Source: Hydractinia symbiolongicarpus
Lineage: Eukaryota > Cnidaria > Hydrozoa > Anthoathecata > Hydractiniidae
NCBI RefSeq assembly: GCF_029227915.1
Contig: NC_079880.1
Coordinates: forward strand, 17,628,001 to 17,692,000
Reading direction: 5' to 3'
Length of the DNA stretch: 64,000 nucleotides
The notes under the pieces are model-generated. The model searched no databases. It was given only the letters and a program-made list of their open reading frames with translations, and had not been told where the DNA came from. Position numbers and translations under genes: made by a program. Shown here in pieces: positions 11,184-20,145 of this stretch; the first letter of the stretch is position 1, and each line of letters opens with the position of its first letter.

Positions 11184-11520
11184 ATGGCTACCTTAGCAGT
11201 AATGGCAGGAGGAGCGTTAATTAACGCATTGGCCTTTTCAGGGTCTAATTTTTTGTTCAGCAAACTCAGTGAGCACGGCGAGGAAGAGCGCAAAAGGCAC
11301 GATAAAGCAATCGAACAACTCCAAGCTGCTCAAAGCCAGTGGGTGCGTGACAGAAAAGCGAAGATCGATTGGTACAATCAGCAACGATCGCGACGATCAA
11401 AAAGCTCCCAAACTCTCCGACTACTATATACTCAGCAAACAGCAACAAGACGGTGAGCTGACGTTCATCGTAGGGTCCTGGCTCTGCTGGGTTTCGTCGT
11501 GTACAAGTATATGTAAGGAA
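11184..11520 (+). pseudogene. small conserved Polinton membrane protein
   Basis: Starts ATGGCTACC after AAAATAAAG, 4 bp after the capsid stop. Residues 1-26 are hydrophobic (LAVMAGGALINALAFSGSN), followed by a basic/acidic helix (HGEEERKRHDKAIEQLQAAQ). An indel near 11395 moves the second half (PKLSDYYILSK) into another frame, and a further indel leads to a second hydrophobic C-terminus (ALLGFVVYKY) that ends at 11517. A protein with this layout accompanies the capsid gene in many animal Polintons. Two membrane segments, function unknown. Confidence 0.6.
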
Positions 11521-11543
11521 TATTTTTGACATGTATAATAAAC

Positions 11544-12544
11544 ATGTCAAAAGCACATATCATTACTCCTGAGGAATCAGGAAAGTCAAGTCAAATCTAC
11601 TACCAGCCCGAACATCTCTGGACTGGACGGAAAGCTATTAAACTACCCTCCGAGCAGAGTGGTCTCTCCAAAAAGAGAGTTATTCACTGGTTAACTCGTC
11701 AGCTGCTATGGCTCAGGCATATCAAAGGCCCTAAGCGCATCAATTATCCACATTACACCATCACGAAACCCAACGAGATGCATCAATTTGACTTGCTCTA
11801 CATGCCCCATGATAAATTATATGGAAACACCTATAAATATATACTCGCAGGCATCGATGTAGCTTCGCGCTACAAAGAAGAACACGAAAGCCAGCGAAGT
11901 CGCTGATATGCTCAGGGATATTTACAAAGCCTTTCAGTGTGACCTTTCAGTGTGACAACGGCAGTGAGTTCAAGTCGGACGTGACAAAGCTGTTAGAGGC
12001 TAAGGGTATCGAGATAAAGCGTGCAACTACCAAATACCATCATACTTTTACGGCGTTCATCGAGAGCTACAACAAGGTGCTCGCAGAGAGGCTGTTCAAA
12101 CCTCAAGATGCGCAAGAGCTTGCCTCGGACGAAACTAGTACCACATGGGTCAAGCACCTGTATACCATCGTCAAAAGTCTGAACCAAGACTGCTATGATC
12201 GACATGAAACCTTCGAAAGCGATCAAGTTGGATGAAGTCCCGCTTGCAAAAAGCGAAGGCCATCCTGATCGCCTACGCTTCGTCCTGACGGGCAAGAAAA
12301 GCCTCTACCTGACGACGGGCTTTACTTGTATCTGCTGCAACCCGGCGAGGAACATGGGGATCAAAAAAGACGTGCAACAGATGCTTGGTGGAGCAGAAAA
12401 ACGTACAGACTCGACCGTATAGTGACAGGTACGAGGTTGTTATACTATTTGGCAGATGGACCTGATCGAAATTTTGTGGCAGAGGAATTAATGTTGATTC
12501 CAGAGGATGTTGAAATAACTCCGGAGTATGTTAAAGAATGGTAA
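11544..12544 (+). pseudogene. Polinton integrase (retroviral-type, DDE)
   Basis: Starts at ATG 11544 after TATAATAAAC. The integrase core shows the three catalytic acids: Asp in HQFDLLYMP, Asp in QCDNGSEFKS and Glu in AFIESYNKVLAERLF, in the normal order. The C-terminal part contains KPSKAIKLDEVPL and an SH3/chromo-like end (LMLIPEDVEITPEYVKEW). At least four indels (near 11880, 11935, 12200 and 12310) break the frame. A 14-bp partial duplication GTGACCTTTCAGTG at 11939-11955 sits at one break. The role is insertion of the element with 6-bp target duplications. Confidence 0.85.
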
Positions 12545-12556
12545 CGAGCCCCATGG

Positions 12557-12583
12557 TTAATATGAACCTATGGTTCATATTAA
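12557..12583. terminator. 12-bp hairpin between convergent Polinton genes
   Basis: TTAATATGAACC, a TAT loop, then GGTTCATATTAA: a perfect 12-bp stem with a 3-nt loop. It lies 12 bp after the integrase stop and 21 bp before the stop of the opposing gene. It could fold in either transcript and end both. Confidence 0.5.
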
Positions 12584-12604
12584 TACTAACCGAGCAAGAT
12601 CCCC

Positions 12605-13140
12605 CTAATCATCAATAGGATGAAGTCGTGTATAATCATAAGGATGTAGTGTATAGAATGGATAACCATATACTATACCTTTAATAAAATTTTGCTCGTT
12701 ATCAATGTCATCGATATCGACTAAGCGCCTATCCTCAATTTGAATTGTTAATATATCATCAATTTTCTCCAAGTCTGCTAGATTCGGGAGCTTTAGGTCC
12801 TTATCCTTTATGATTTCATAGCAAATTACCCCCACTCGTTAACGTTCGCTGATACAATATGCAGACCCCTGCGATCCTCAATATCGTATTTGAGCACTTC
12901 ATCCTCCTCCTCACATGCAATTGTCGCCCAGGGCTTCTCTCCTGATTGCACTCTATCCAAAAGCTCATCATCGTCCGGATGTATAAACCCCTCCCAGTAG
13001 TAGCCATTTCGATAATTAAAATTCTCCAAACACTGTGAACAATAACCGGTAGTGGAACCTGCATTGATACAGCATCGCAGAACCGGTACCGTCACATCGT
13101 AAATTTTTGTAAATTGCTGACTCTGTACGTACTTTTCCAT
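12605..13140 (-). pseudogene. unidentified Polinton protein with Cys pairs, one frameshift
   Basis: Starts at ATG 13140. The first 104 residues contain CCINAGSTTGYCSQC, a likely zinc-binding cluster, followed by NFNYRNGYYWEGFIHPDDDE. A frameshift near 12830 leads into a second acidic part (KLPNLADLEKIDDILTIQIE) ending at 12605. About 178 codons in total. It is the first gene of the leftward group that contains the ATPase. I do not recognise the family. Confidence 0.5.
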
Positions 13141-13241
13141 TTTTTCTTTACCGATTAATTATATATTAAAATATTTTGAAACGGTCAATATATAACTTTC
13201 CATCTAGCTCAAAGTGTTCTTTAATTGATGTAGGGCCATTT

Positions 13242-13442
13242 TTATATTCCAGCCAGAATGTATGTCATTAGAACAGTTGACATTAATATGAAAAAATACA
13301 TGGTGTTCCTCTTATACCTTTCCCTTTCTAGTGCATCACGAAGATCTTCATCAATGACCTCTATTTGACTTTCCAGATAAGGGATCCTGTCCATTTCTTC
13401 GTGACAGGCTTTCAACTGTTGTTTTATCAATTCATATGACAT
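13242..13442 (-). CDS. small tail-anchored coiled-coil protein (Polinton)
   Basis: Intact 66-codon frame. Residues 5-42 form an amphipathic, charged helix (IKQQLKACHEEMDRIPYLES); residues 48-65 are a single hydrophobic segment (YFFILMSTVLMTYILAG) at the C-terminus. The ATG is directly preceded by AGAATAA on the coding strand, the element's common start motif. Likely membrane- or virion-membrane-anchored; function unknown. Confidence 0.5.
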   Translation of the reverse strand: MSYELIKQQLKACHEEMDRIPYLESQIEVIDEDLRDALERERYKRNTMYFFILMSTVLMTYILAGI

Positions 13443-13500
13443 TTATTCTAATATTCTCCAGGCCCTGGGGTGCTCGAGTCGAATATATAGGCACGCATGC

Positions 13501-14040
13501 TTAGACTTTTTGAGTTGAGCCTTCCCACTCGGTGTGTTCTATCTGATTTGTCTCTTGATCCAGCAAAACAAGATCACTCCCTTCAAGCGGGTACCACATG
13601 AAGAGCTGTTTTTTCTAGCGCCTGAGATTTTTTGGAATTGCCGTGTATGATTGAGTTAAAAGCCAAAGGCTGTGTCTTCGATGTCTACCAGATATTGCCA
13701 TCTCGGGTAGGCTCTGTCGTTTTTTATCCAGGCTCTCGTCCGCGATGATGTCATCAACTATGAAGAGCGTGTTTTCACCCGCAAGGATCTTCGATAATTT
13801 GCTTATCCAATCGAACAAATTATCACCTGGGTCAATAAGGAACGCATAATCATCCTTCCAAAGCGAGGATCTCCCCAAGTAAGTTCTATTGTAACGTATA
13901 GTGGGACAAAGGATCAGTATATTATGAAAGTGACCCCTGTATTCATTCCTCAAAAGATCGAGAACTCTTTGCGTTTTTCCACATCCCGTGGATCCACTGA
14001 AAATTGCTGTATGAGGTTCTATAACTATATCAAAATTCAT
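13501..14040 (-). pseudogene. Polinton DNA-packaging ATPase (FtsK/HerA type), truncated
   Basis: Residues 12-24 contain Walker A (SGSTGCGKTQRV), and LFIVDDIIA at about residue 93 is Walker B. AISGRHRRHSLWLLTQSY follows, as in A32-like viral packaging ATPases. A TAG at 13615-13617 interrupts the frame after IPKNLRR. The same frame then continues with KKQLFMWYP and ends at TAA 13501-13503, so at about 180 codons it is shorter than usual (roughly 220-250), probably from an internal deletion near the end. It would pump DNA into the capsid. The start follows GAATAA. Confidence 0.8.
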
Positions 14041-14044
14041 TTAT

Positions 14045-14323
14045 TCATGTATACCCCGTGGTATACATGAAACTTGTAGGTGCTTTGGGTGGCATCATGG
14101 AACGCTTATACCAGCCTTGTTTTATCGCGTAGTCATCAAATAAGATAGCCCCCGTCATATATCCGGCGAGCTTAACCCCATCCTCAAGATCCATCTTAGC
14201 GCCTGGTCTTGAAACCCCTAGTGCCTTTTTCGCACCTAGCGCTAGTAGGATAGTATATGATACTAGTCTTACGGACTCCCACAGGCTATCAACAACCTCT
14301 TTTTGATATTCTTTGCTACTCAT
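14045..14323 (-). CDS. small Polinton membrane-associated protein
   Basis: Intact 92-codon frame ending 4 bp before the ATPase start, same strand. Residues 17-35 (VRLVSYTILLALGAKKALG) and 49-62 (VKLAGYMTGAILFD) are hydrophobic, the second followed by DYAIKQGWYKR. The ATG lies after TATAATAAAGC. The conserved position beside the ATPase suggests a virion protein. Family not recognised. Confidence 0.5.
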   Translation of the reverse strand: MSSKEYQKEVVDSLWESVRLVSYTILLALGAKKALGVSRPGAKMDLEDGVKLAGYMTGAILFDDYAIKQGWYKRSMMPPKAPTSFMYTTGYT

Positions 14324-14338
14324 GCTTTATTATAGGGC

Positions 14339-14692
14339 TCATCGCATGTGAAAAATATCAATATCTGCCTTAGGCTCCTGCCTCACGCTTGGTTGATGAA
14401 CCGCTGGTGGAGGCTGCTGGGTAACCACGGATTTTTTACGTATAAAATATATGAGACCCCCGATACATGCGATCGCGAGTAGGCTTCCACCAATGTATAT
14501 TCCACTGCTTGACTGTACAGAAATCACTCCAGAAGAGGTTTTGACTGGAGGTTGTACAGCACCCTCTTGTTGTTTCATATCTTCCTTTCTCTTCTTCATC
14601 AGTTCGGCCAGCCTATGACCTTGTGCTACTCTACCAGGATGCTTCACTGGTTTTGTAATGACCCTCTCTTCTTGCGGTTATTCAGTGCTCAT
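14339..14692 (-). pseudogene. Polinton single-helix protein, stop at codon 5
   Basis: The natural start is probably ATG 14692. Codon 5 is TAA (14678-14680), after which the same frame stays open for 113 codons to 14339. Contains KHPGRVAQGHRLAELMKKRK, a basic motif recurring in Polinton proteins, and one transmembrane helix (YIGGSLLAIACIGGLIYFI) with a Pro-rich tail. A start at 14647 inside the motif is possible but would lose the N-terminus. Likely a virion component. Confidence 0.5.
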
Positions 14693-14732
14693 TTCGTTAT
14701 AAGACGCGAGACTTATAAAATCACTTCCCTAA

Positions 14733-15182
14733 CTACGAGAGACCTGTGGCAACACATACAAATCTGATGGAAGACAGCAGCTGGTTGTTCCAACCATGAT
14801 CCACGTACTGGCATAGTTTAATCTCATATTTATCATCATCGTCACCATTAAACCGGATTGCTATTTTATAGTCTGAATTATCAAAGGACATAACCTCCGG
14901 ATTAGAATTTTGCAACTTGGTGCGTGATATGATTTGACCATGTTTGGGAATAACATGTTTTAATGTAAAATACACGCTGGCCATACATTCGCCTTCGCTG
15001 GGGTCAATAGTAACGTCTCCAATATCCACATCTGAAATGCTCAATCCAATGCCTAGGATGTGGGAAGATGTGTCTATATACATTTTCCGTAGTCGAGTAT
15101 AAACATTTCCTCTTATGTCGCCAAGTTCCGGAGCTGGAATGACAATCTCTTCGAAAAGCCTTGTTTCTAATTCTTTAAACAT
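14733..15182 (-). CDS. conserved beta-rich Polinton protein, distantly Rpb7-like?
   Basis: Intact 149-codon frame. The pattern EEIVIPAPELGDI near the N-terminus, then DIGDVTIDPSEGECMASVYF and LKHVIPKHGQIIS, recalls the N-terminal domain of RNA polymerase subunit Rpb7 and its viral relatives. This is a by-eye similarity only and could be wrong. No membrane segment or Cys cluster. Lies in the leftward gene group between two membrane-type genes. Confidence 0.4.
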   Translation of the reverse strand: MFKELETRLFEEIVIPAPELGDIRGNVYTRLRKMYIDTSSHILGIGLSISDVDIGDVTIDPSEGECMASVYFTLKHVIPKHGQIISRTKLQNSNPEVMSFDNSDYKIAIRFNGDDDDKYEIKLCQYVDHGWNNQLLSSIRFVCVATGLS

Positions 15183-15211
15183 TCTTTTCTTTCTCTATTT
15201 CTTCTTTTTCA

Positions 15212-15745
15212 TCAATGGACTGTGACAGTGTGATTAATCGTATGCGCGGCAACAAGCAAGGGCGCTAAAAATTTGCCAAACGCTGTATAATAATTTGCCA
15301 AATCAGCCATACTATCTCGTATTATTGGATCATCCTCAATATCCCTCCTTAGTTCTTCTGGGTTATCGAGAGGTACAATATTGCCTATGGCTTTCGTATT
15401 CATATTAATGGCATGAGTTGACAAGGCCTTGGCAGTCTTCTCTCCTTTCTCCTGGATTTCGCGTTCAGTAAAATCATTATAAATTTTGTCAATGACCTCA
15501 GGTGAAGCTTTAGCGTCCAGGAACGCTTCTGTACATTTTTTAGGCAGTAAGTGTGCTTTACCTTGACGTATCGCATCCTTCAAAGCCTGGCGCTTGCATA
15601 TAGGTTTTTGATCAACGGCCTCTGGTGTATCTTCAAATATTTCTGCTAATGAGGATATTCCTTTTATTATACGGCGGTACCTATATAGGAAGGCAATTAT
15701 TAATATGCACGGAAGAATTATCGCCACCAGTAGCAATGCCTCCAT
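15212..15745 (-). CDS. Polinton protein with N-terminal membrane anchor
   Basis: Intact 177-codon frame. Residues 3-20 (ALLLVAIILPCILIIAFL) form a signal-anchor helix followed by basic YRYRRIIKG. The rest is a soluble helical domain with DAIRQGKAHLLPKKCTEAFL and KALSTHAINMNTKAIGNIVP. The ATG follows CAAATAAAA. Type II or III membrane topology is likely. Function unknown. Confidence 0.5.
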   Translation of the reverse strand: MEALLLVAIILPCILIIAFLYRYRRIIKGISSLAEIFEDTPEAVDQKPICKRQALKDAIRQGKAHLLPKKCTEAFLDAKASPEVIDKIYNDFTEREIQEKGEKTAKALSTHAINMNTKAIGNIVPLDNPEELRRDIEDDPIIRDSMADLANYYTAFGKFLAPLLVAAHTINHTVTVH

Positions 15746-15791
15746 TTTTTATTTGCAGCTTTGTGTATAAAGGTGGTGTCTCACAACACCT

Positions 15792-16004
15792 TTACTGCTT
15801 ATTAGTGCGCACGAAAGGTCGTAATACCTCTATCCCAGGCCTCGTTATATGTGATACAGGCGGTACAGGCTGCTGCTGTTGTACCGCGGGTTTTTTTATT
15901 TTTGCACTGTCGGGGTTACTAGATGGTTCAACCCATACCCAGCGCCCTGGGTGATCACAGTTATATGTACAAAAGGATCGCTCGCAATCTTCTTTCCAGG
16001 CCAT
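15792..16004 (-). CDS. short Cys/Pro-rich protein (Polinton)
   Basis: Intact 70-codon frame with three Cys in the first 16 residues (EDCERSFCTYNC), a WVWVEP strand and a Gln/Pro-rich linker (KKPAVQQQQPVPP). It lies 48 bp from the polymerase stop, same strand. The start follows a run of AT-rich bases (TATAAAAAAA). It may be real or only the remainder of a longer gene. Confidence 0.35.
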   Translation of the reverse strand: MAWKEDCERSFCTYNCDHPGRWVWVEPSSNPDSAKIKKPAVQQQQPVPPVSHITRPGIEVLRPFVRTNKQ

Positions 16005-16051
16005 TTTTTTTATAAAACTTTAATGGCCGATAACAAAATATTGGACGCGAC

Positions 16052-19000
16052 TTAGTCTAGGGGCTTTGTATGTATACGATCCTCGAGCACTACCCTCTTA
16101 TCGTAAAACGCTGATAGACCCAGCTTATTTTGCTGATATGTGATCATCCCTTGATTATGTACCCGGAACCCCACATTTTTTGCATTATCCAGCTCTCCAT
16201 TAAGTACTCCCATATATCTCAACCATGTCACTTGATTTTGCTTTTTCGACATACCTTTACACGAGAACTTGGTGCCATCTTTACCTTCAACGAAATAACA
16301 CTTGGCTGCTAGCGCAATCATCCTGGATGCGATAAATTTTTCCTTGAATAACCCTCCGGTTCGACTCGAGTGTTTGTCAGTAACAAGCCAATTAGGCACT
16401 GCCTCATCGTACTGCTCGATTAATTCAGGACGAACAACATTACGTAGGTTATCTCCAGATATGGCAAAATGCGCGGAATCTGTATCCATATATATGTATT
16501 CGAAATTCCGTCGATCGACGTATTTGTCGAGAAAATCATAATAAAATTCAAGCATCCGCAATTTAGCTAATTGATATACTAGGATTCCACATTGATACGC
16601 CCTATTTATGGAAACGCCTTGTTTACTCCGTCTTACTTCATATGCGTCTCCTATTTCTTCAAGATCCTCCAAGTAAGGGCTTCTCATTGCTGCATCTACT
16701 ACCTTTTCATCCCTTGTAAATGTGGTATTGTTATGTCTCGCAAGATCCTCAATCATCTTTCCATAGAAGCTATTGCCTTTTAATTTAGCAGTATCGCCAG
16801 CGCTTGTTGGAGTCTTTATCTGCATGGCGACGCGCATCCGCGATTTCCTCAAGAAATCAAGCCAATGGTTTACCCCTTGAGTATTTAAGTATTTGATAAC
16901 AAGCCGTAATTTTTAAACCATGATTAAGATACCACTTAAGCAGGTCAGTACAAAGCAGGATCTTCTCGGCTCTCATAACCCTTAGGAGCTTCCTAGTACC
17001 CGGGATACGTTTTCGCCCGGTCTAGTTTAAATACTCCTGCATATGCTGGGGAATTTGATTGTCAACGATCTCCCTGACTACAAATAGTGGTGACATCTCG
17101 CTGAATTTGTCGTACAGCTTAGCTGGCACTTCAATGTCAACCTGGCAAAAACCAAAGAGTGATCCATCGATAATGTCTCGCGCCAGAGCATCTAATCCTC
17201 CAACAGGGTCTGCTATTTTTACCAGCCTCTTCTTCCCACAAGGGAAATCTTGGAGTAGAGTGCTTGGGTAGAGCATATTGGCGTCATAGCCCAGGATGGT
17301 CCTACATTTTTTCGGTTCGTTATAAATATGCGATCTGATACCTGTATCACCACTTTTATGGTACCTGCAAAATACGATCGCTGGGCCACCTACCATCCCT
17401 GTTTGCAGGAGCTCATACGCCTCGTTCTCTGTACAATATTTACAATCTTTTTTAACCTGTTTACAATATTCACATCGGGCTTTGGTACAATGAGCCTCAC
17501 ATATATGCTTACATGGATCACCTGGAGCATAAAGCTGGATCTCGGGTTCAACCGCAGAGACTTGTTGAGTACATACCGCATAGACACACCCGGGATGCTC
17601 ACGGCATCCTTCAAAATGTCAATTTCATCCTCATAGTATGTATTGCGGGTCTTATCCACGGCTTCAACAAATGGGACTACGTCGGCCATATTATACTCGG
17701 CTAACCAATCAAGCATCGTGACGCATTCTCTTTTAAAAAACTCATCTCTGAACGTCTGGTAACCCTCTTGTGAGAGGGTGTTTTTACCACTGAGTGTGCT
17801 ATAAAACGCCTCATGATCGACTGGGCCGACATGGTTCAATTTTTCGTATAATGTTAGTCATTCGTATGGGAACACTAATTTTTTGAGATTGCAATCCAAT
17901 GACTTGCACCGTTTTTCATAACTAAGGCCCGGGAGAGGAAATTTTTTATATCGATAAATTTAAATTTTGATGTGGTTAGAAACATGTAATCGTTATCTTT
18001 TTTCGCCACTTTAATCTTGGCGTTATCCGCAATTCGTTCGACAAATTACCGCTTTATCAGGTTTATATCATATTTACCGCTGTTAAAGCCGATCACTGTC
18101 ACTTGATTTATCCATTCATGCCAAGCATTTCAGGTTTGTTCCGAGAGCATATCGAAATCATCTGGCTTGGATATATCAGTTCGACTTCTTGGACAATTCT
18201 GATCTGTCTCTGCTCCATTTGTTCAACAAATTTCCTTAGGGTCTTTATTCATAATGAAAGTGGGATGTTCCTGCAGACTATCGTGGATGGCTACACTTAC
18301 AGGGATATGCTGTGATATATACGTCAAATCAGACGTTTGCTGCTGGTTCAATGGTGCCAGAAGAGCCTCGAAATCAAAGACAATGAAGTGGGGATATGCT
18401 CGAAATTCTTTCTTCGATAACCTCTTAGCCTTGGGATGATTTTCACACTCCCATGCAGTGACAAGATTGTACCCCAGCCCCCGAATGTGGTCTTATTTAA
18501 ATTTGGTATGATTGAAATTATTTTTATCAGCGTTGGTTCGCTGCAGTTGACATGGGCATCCATGCCATTTGCAACCGTGGTATTCGTATGCTGTTTTTGT
18601 CTGAGGATCATACCCATCTACCCTATAGACCTCTTTAATACCGTCGCGTATCACGCGCTCTCCTCCATGTTTACAAAGCGCATGATGTATATGTCGGCCT
18701 GTTTGCTCTGACATGGCCTCAATCCATTGGCATGCCACGTAAATGAAACTGTTATCGGGATAGAATACCCTCTCGGAGCTACTCTGCACTCTTTTCCAGC
18801 ATTCCCAATGCTGCGTCAATACATCCATCTTTTTTATATAAAAACAAGGACCATGTAGCATACCAATACTGATCGTGTCTAGCCCCTTTTTGAATTGGTT
18901 TTGTCCATATACGAGTCGCCATGGGGTCTTATCGGTGTTTGTCTTCGGCTCAAATACCCTGATGTTAATTTTGAATTTTTTGGCAATGCCCTCTAAGGCT

Positions 19001-19955
19001 ACGAGCCTCGTGGCACGTACCTCTTCCCTCTTTAACTTGGGTTCCTCGTAGTATTCACGAGCCAATGTGAGGGCTGTCTTTGTAAGGAACTCTGTCCCTC
19101 TTTTTACATCCACTCTCTCCCTTACAGCCTAGCACCTCCAAAAGCATAGATTGTCCGTTCTAGCATCTTTATCGTCCATTGCATAGATACATCTTTTTCC
19201 GCGCAGCCAATCTGGCAAAGGTCCACATCCAAGTAGGGGTTCCCTCGTAGAAATTATCTTGATCTGAACGTGCTTGAATATTATTTTACCTTCATATGCT
19301 CCTGGTGTCTCGATAGTCCTTTCTGGTGGCAAATAGGCTTTCGTCCAAAATTCGGCATCTTCCAGATCGAGGCGTTTCATCTCACATTCATTGATGAAAG
19401 CCTCGATTTCAGCCATGGTTGAGAGTGACTTGAAGCTCTTGGTTTTGTGATAATTCGCAACATCTCCAACGCCTCGGTAAATATCGCAGCCAAATGAGTA
19501 TATCACCTTCACACGCATGTCTACATGGGGGTGATTTTTCGCATGATAGCGTCCGTCAATGGCTGGTTAATGTTATTATTAAACCGCCATGTCTTGATGC
19601 GGTTTCCCTCTTCAAAGATTTCCACGTCAGCATCAAAAATGTTCTGAATGTCCTCTATTACATCAGGGTTCGTGCCTTGTTTCGATTCTTTCCCAAACAT
19701 ATGTTTAAGAGCGGCAACTCCCTGATATTCCTTATCTATGGTGAAACGTTGAACCTCATCGTGGAGAGTTGGTGATCCTGAAAATTGATCCCTGGCCTTG
19801 TTGTAGTAGTAACTAACGGTATCCCGCACGCTCCTTAGTTGTTTAGTGAGAGCTTCGCGATTTGCCGCTACTGGTGCTGACACGGTATTATATATTTTAC
19901 TGATTGCATTTTTGAACCAACTCATTCCTTTATTACATACAGATTTCATTCCCAA
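16052..19955 (-). pseudogene. Polinton family B DNA polymerase (protein-primed type)
   Basis: Spans about 1300 codons. N-terminal part from ATG 19955; the region 19518-18493 holds GCGPLPDWLRGKRCIYAMDD and YEYHGCKWHGCPC, known in Polinton polymerases. Exonuclease Exo I is HFIVFDFEALL (about 18400) and Exo II is VIGFNSGKYDIN (about 18080). Polymerase motif A is GYDANMLYPSTL (about 17270), motif B is KLKGNSFYGKM (about 16770) and motif C is YIYMDTDSAHF (about 16490). Breaks: a frameshift near 19520, in-frame TAG at 19129, TAA at 18493, TGA near 18220, further stops between 17840 and 18060, and several between 16860 and 17020. It would replicate the element with proofreading; this copy cannot. 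Confidence 0.9.
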
Positions 19956-19988
19956 CCAGAAAAATTTTTTGATTTGGTCAAGGATTGG

Positions 19989-20145
19989 ATATTTTGGGAA
20001 TTTCCCTTACTCATATTCTGTATGATTTAGCGTATGACGTCATATATTGTTGTTTATATCATTTAATATTATTATGTGTTGGTTACTGGCATTTGTATTA
20101 TTATGATTTCACGTATGCGTTGATGACGTCATGTATCTTACTACT
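19989..20145. repeat. Polinton right terminal inverted repeat
   Basis: Reverse complement of 959-1111 over 153 bp, including two TGACGTCAT boxes and the CCAGTAACCAACACA-type unit on the opposite strand. It ends TATCTTACTACT, after which the LINE-D frame resumes (FPDKLFVNGELL). The outer 184 bp present at the left end are missing here. Confidence 0.9.

Larger units (their letters stand above)
775..20145. mobile_element. Polinton/Maverick, degenerate, with a nested LINE
   Basis: A 19.4-kb element starting AGTAA and ending near TTACTACT. Inverted terminal repeats (959-1111 against 19989-20141) flank a viral-type gene set: protein-primed-type family B DNA polymerase, retroviral-like integrase, FtsK/HerA-type packaging ATPase, double-jelly-roll major capsid protein and many small virion or membrane proteins. 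This combination defines Polintons. It is clearly more GC-rich than the surrounding DNA. Most genes have stops or frameshifts, so the copy is inactive. No cysteine protease gene was found. LINE-B is inserted just inside the left end. The element sits inside LINE-D. Confidence 0.95.
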
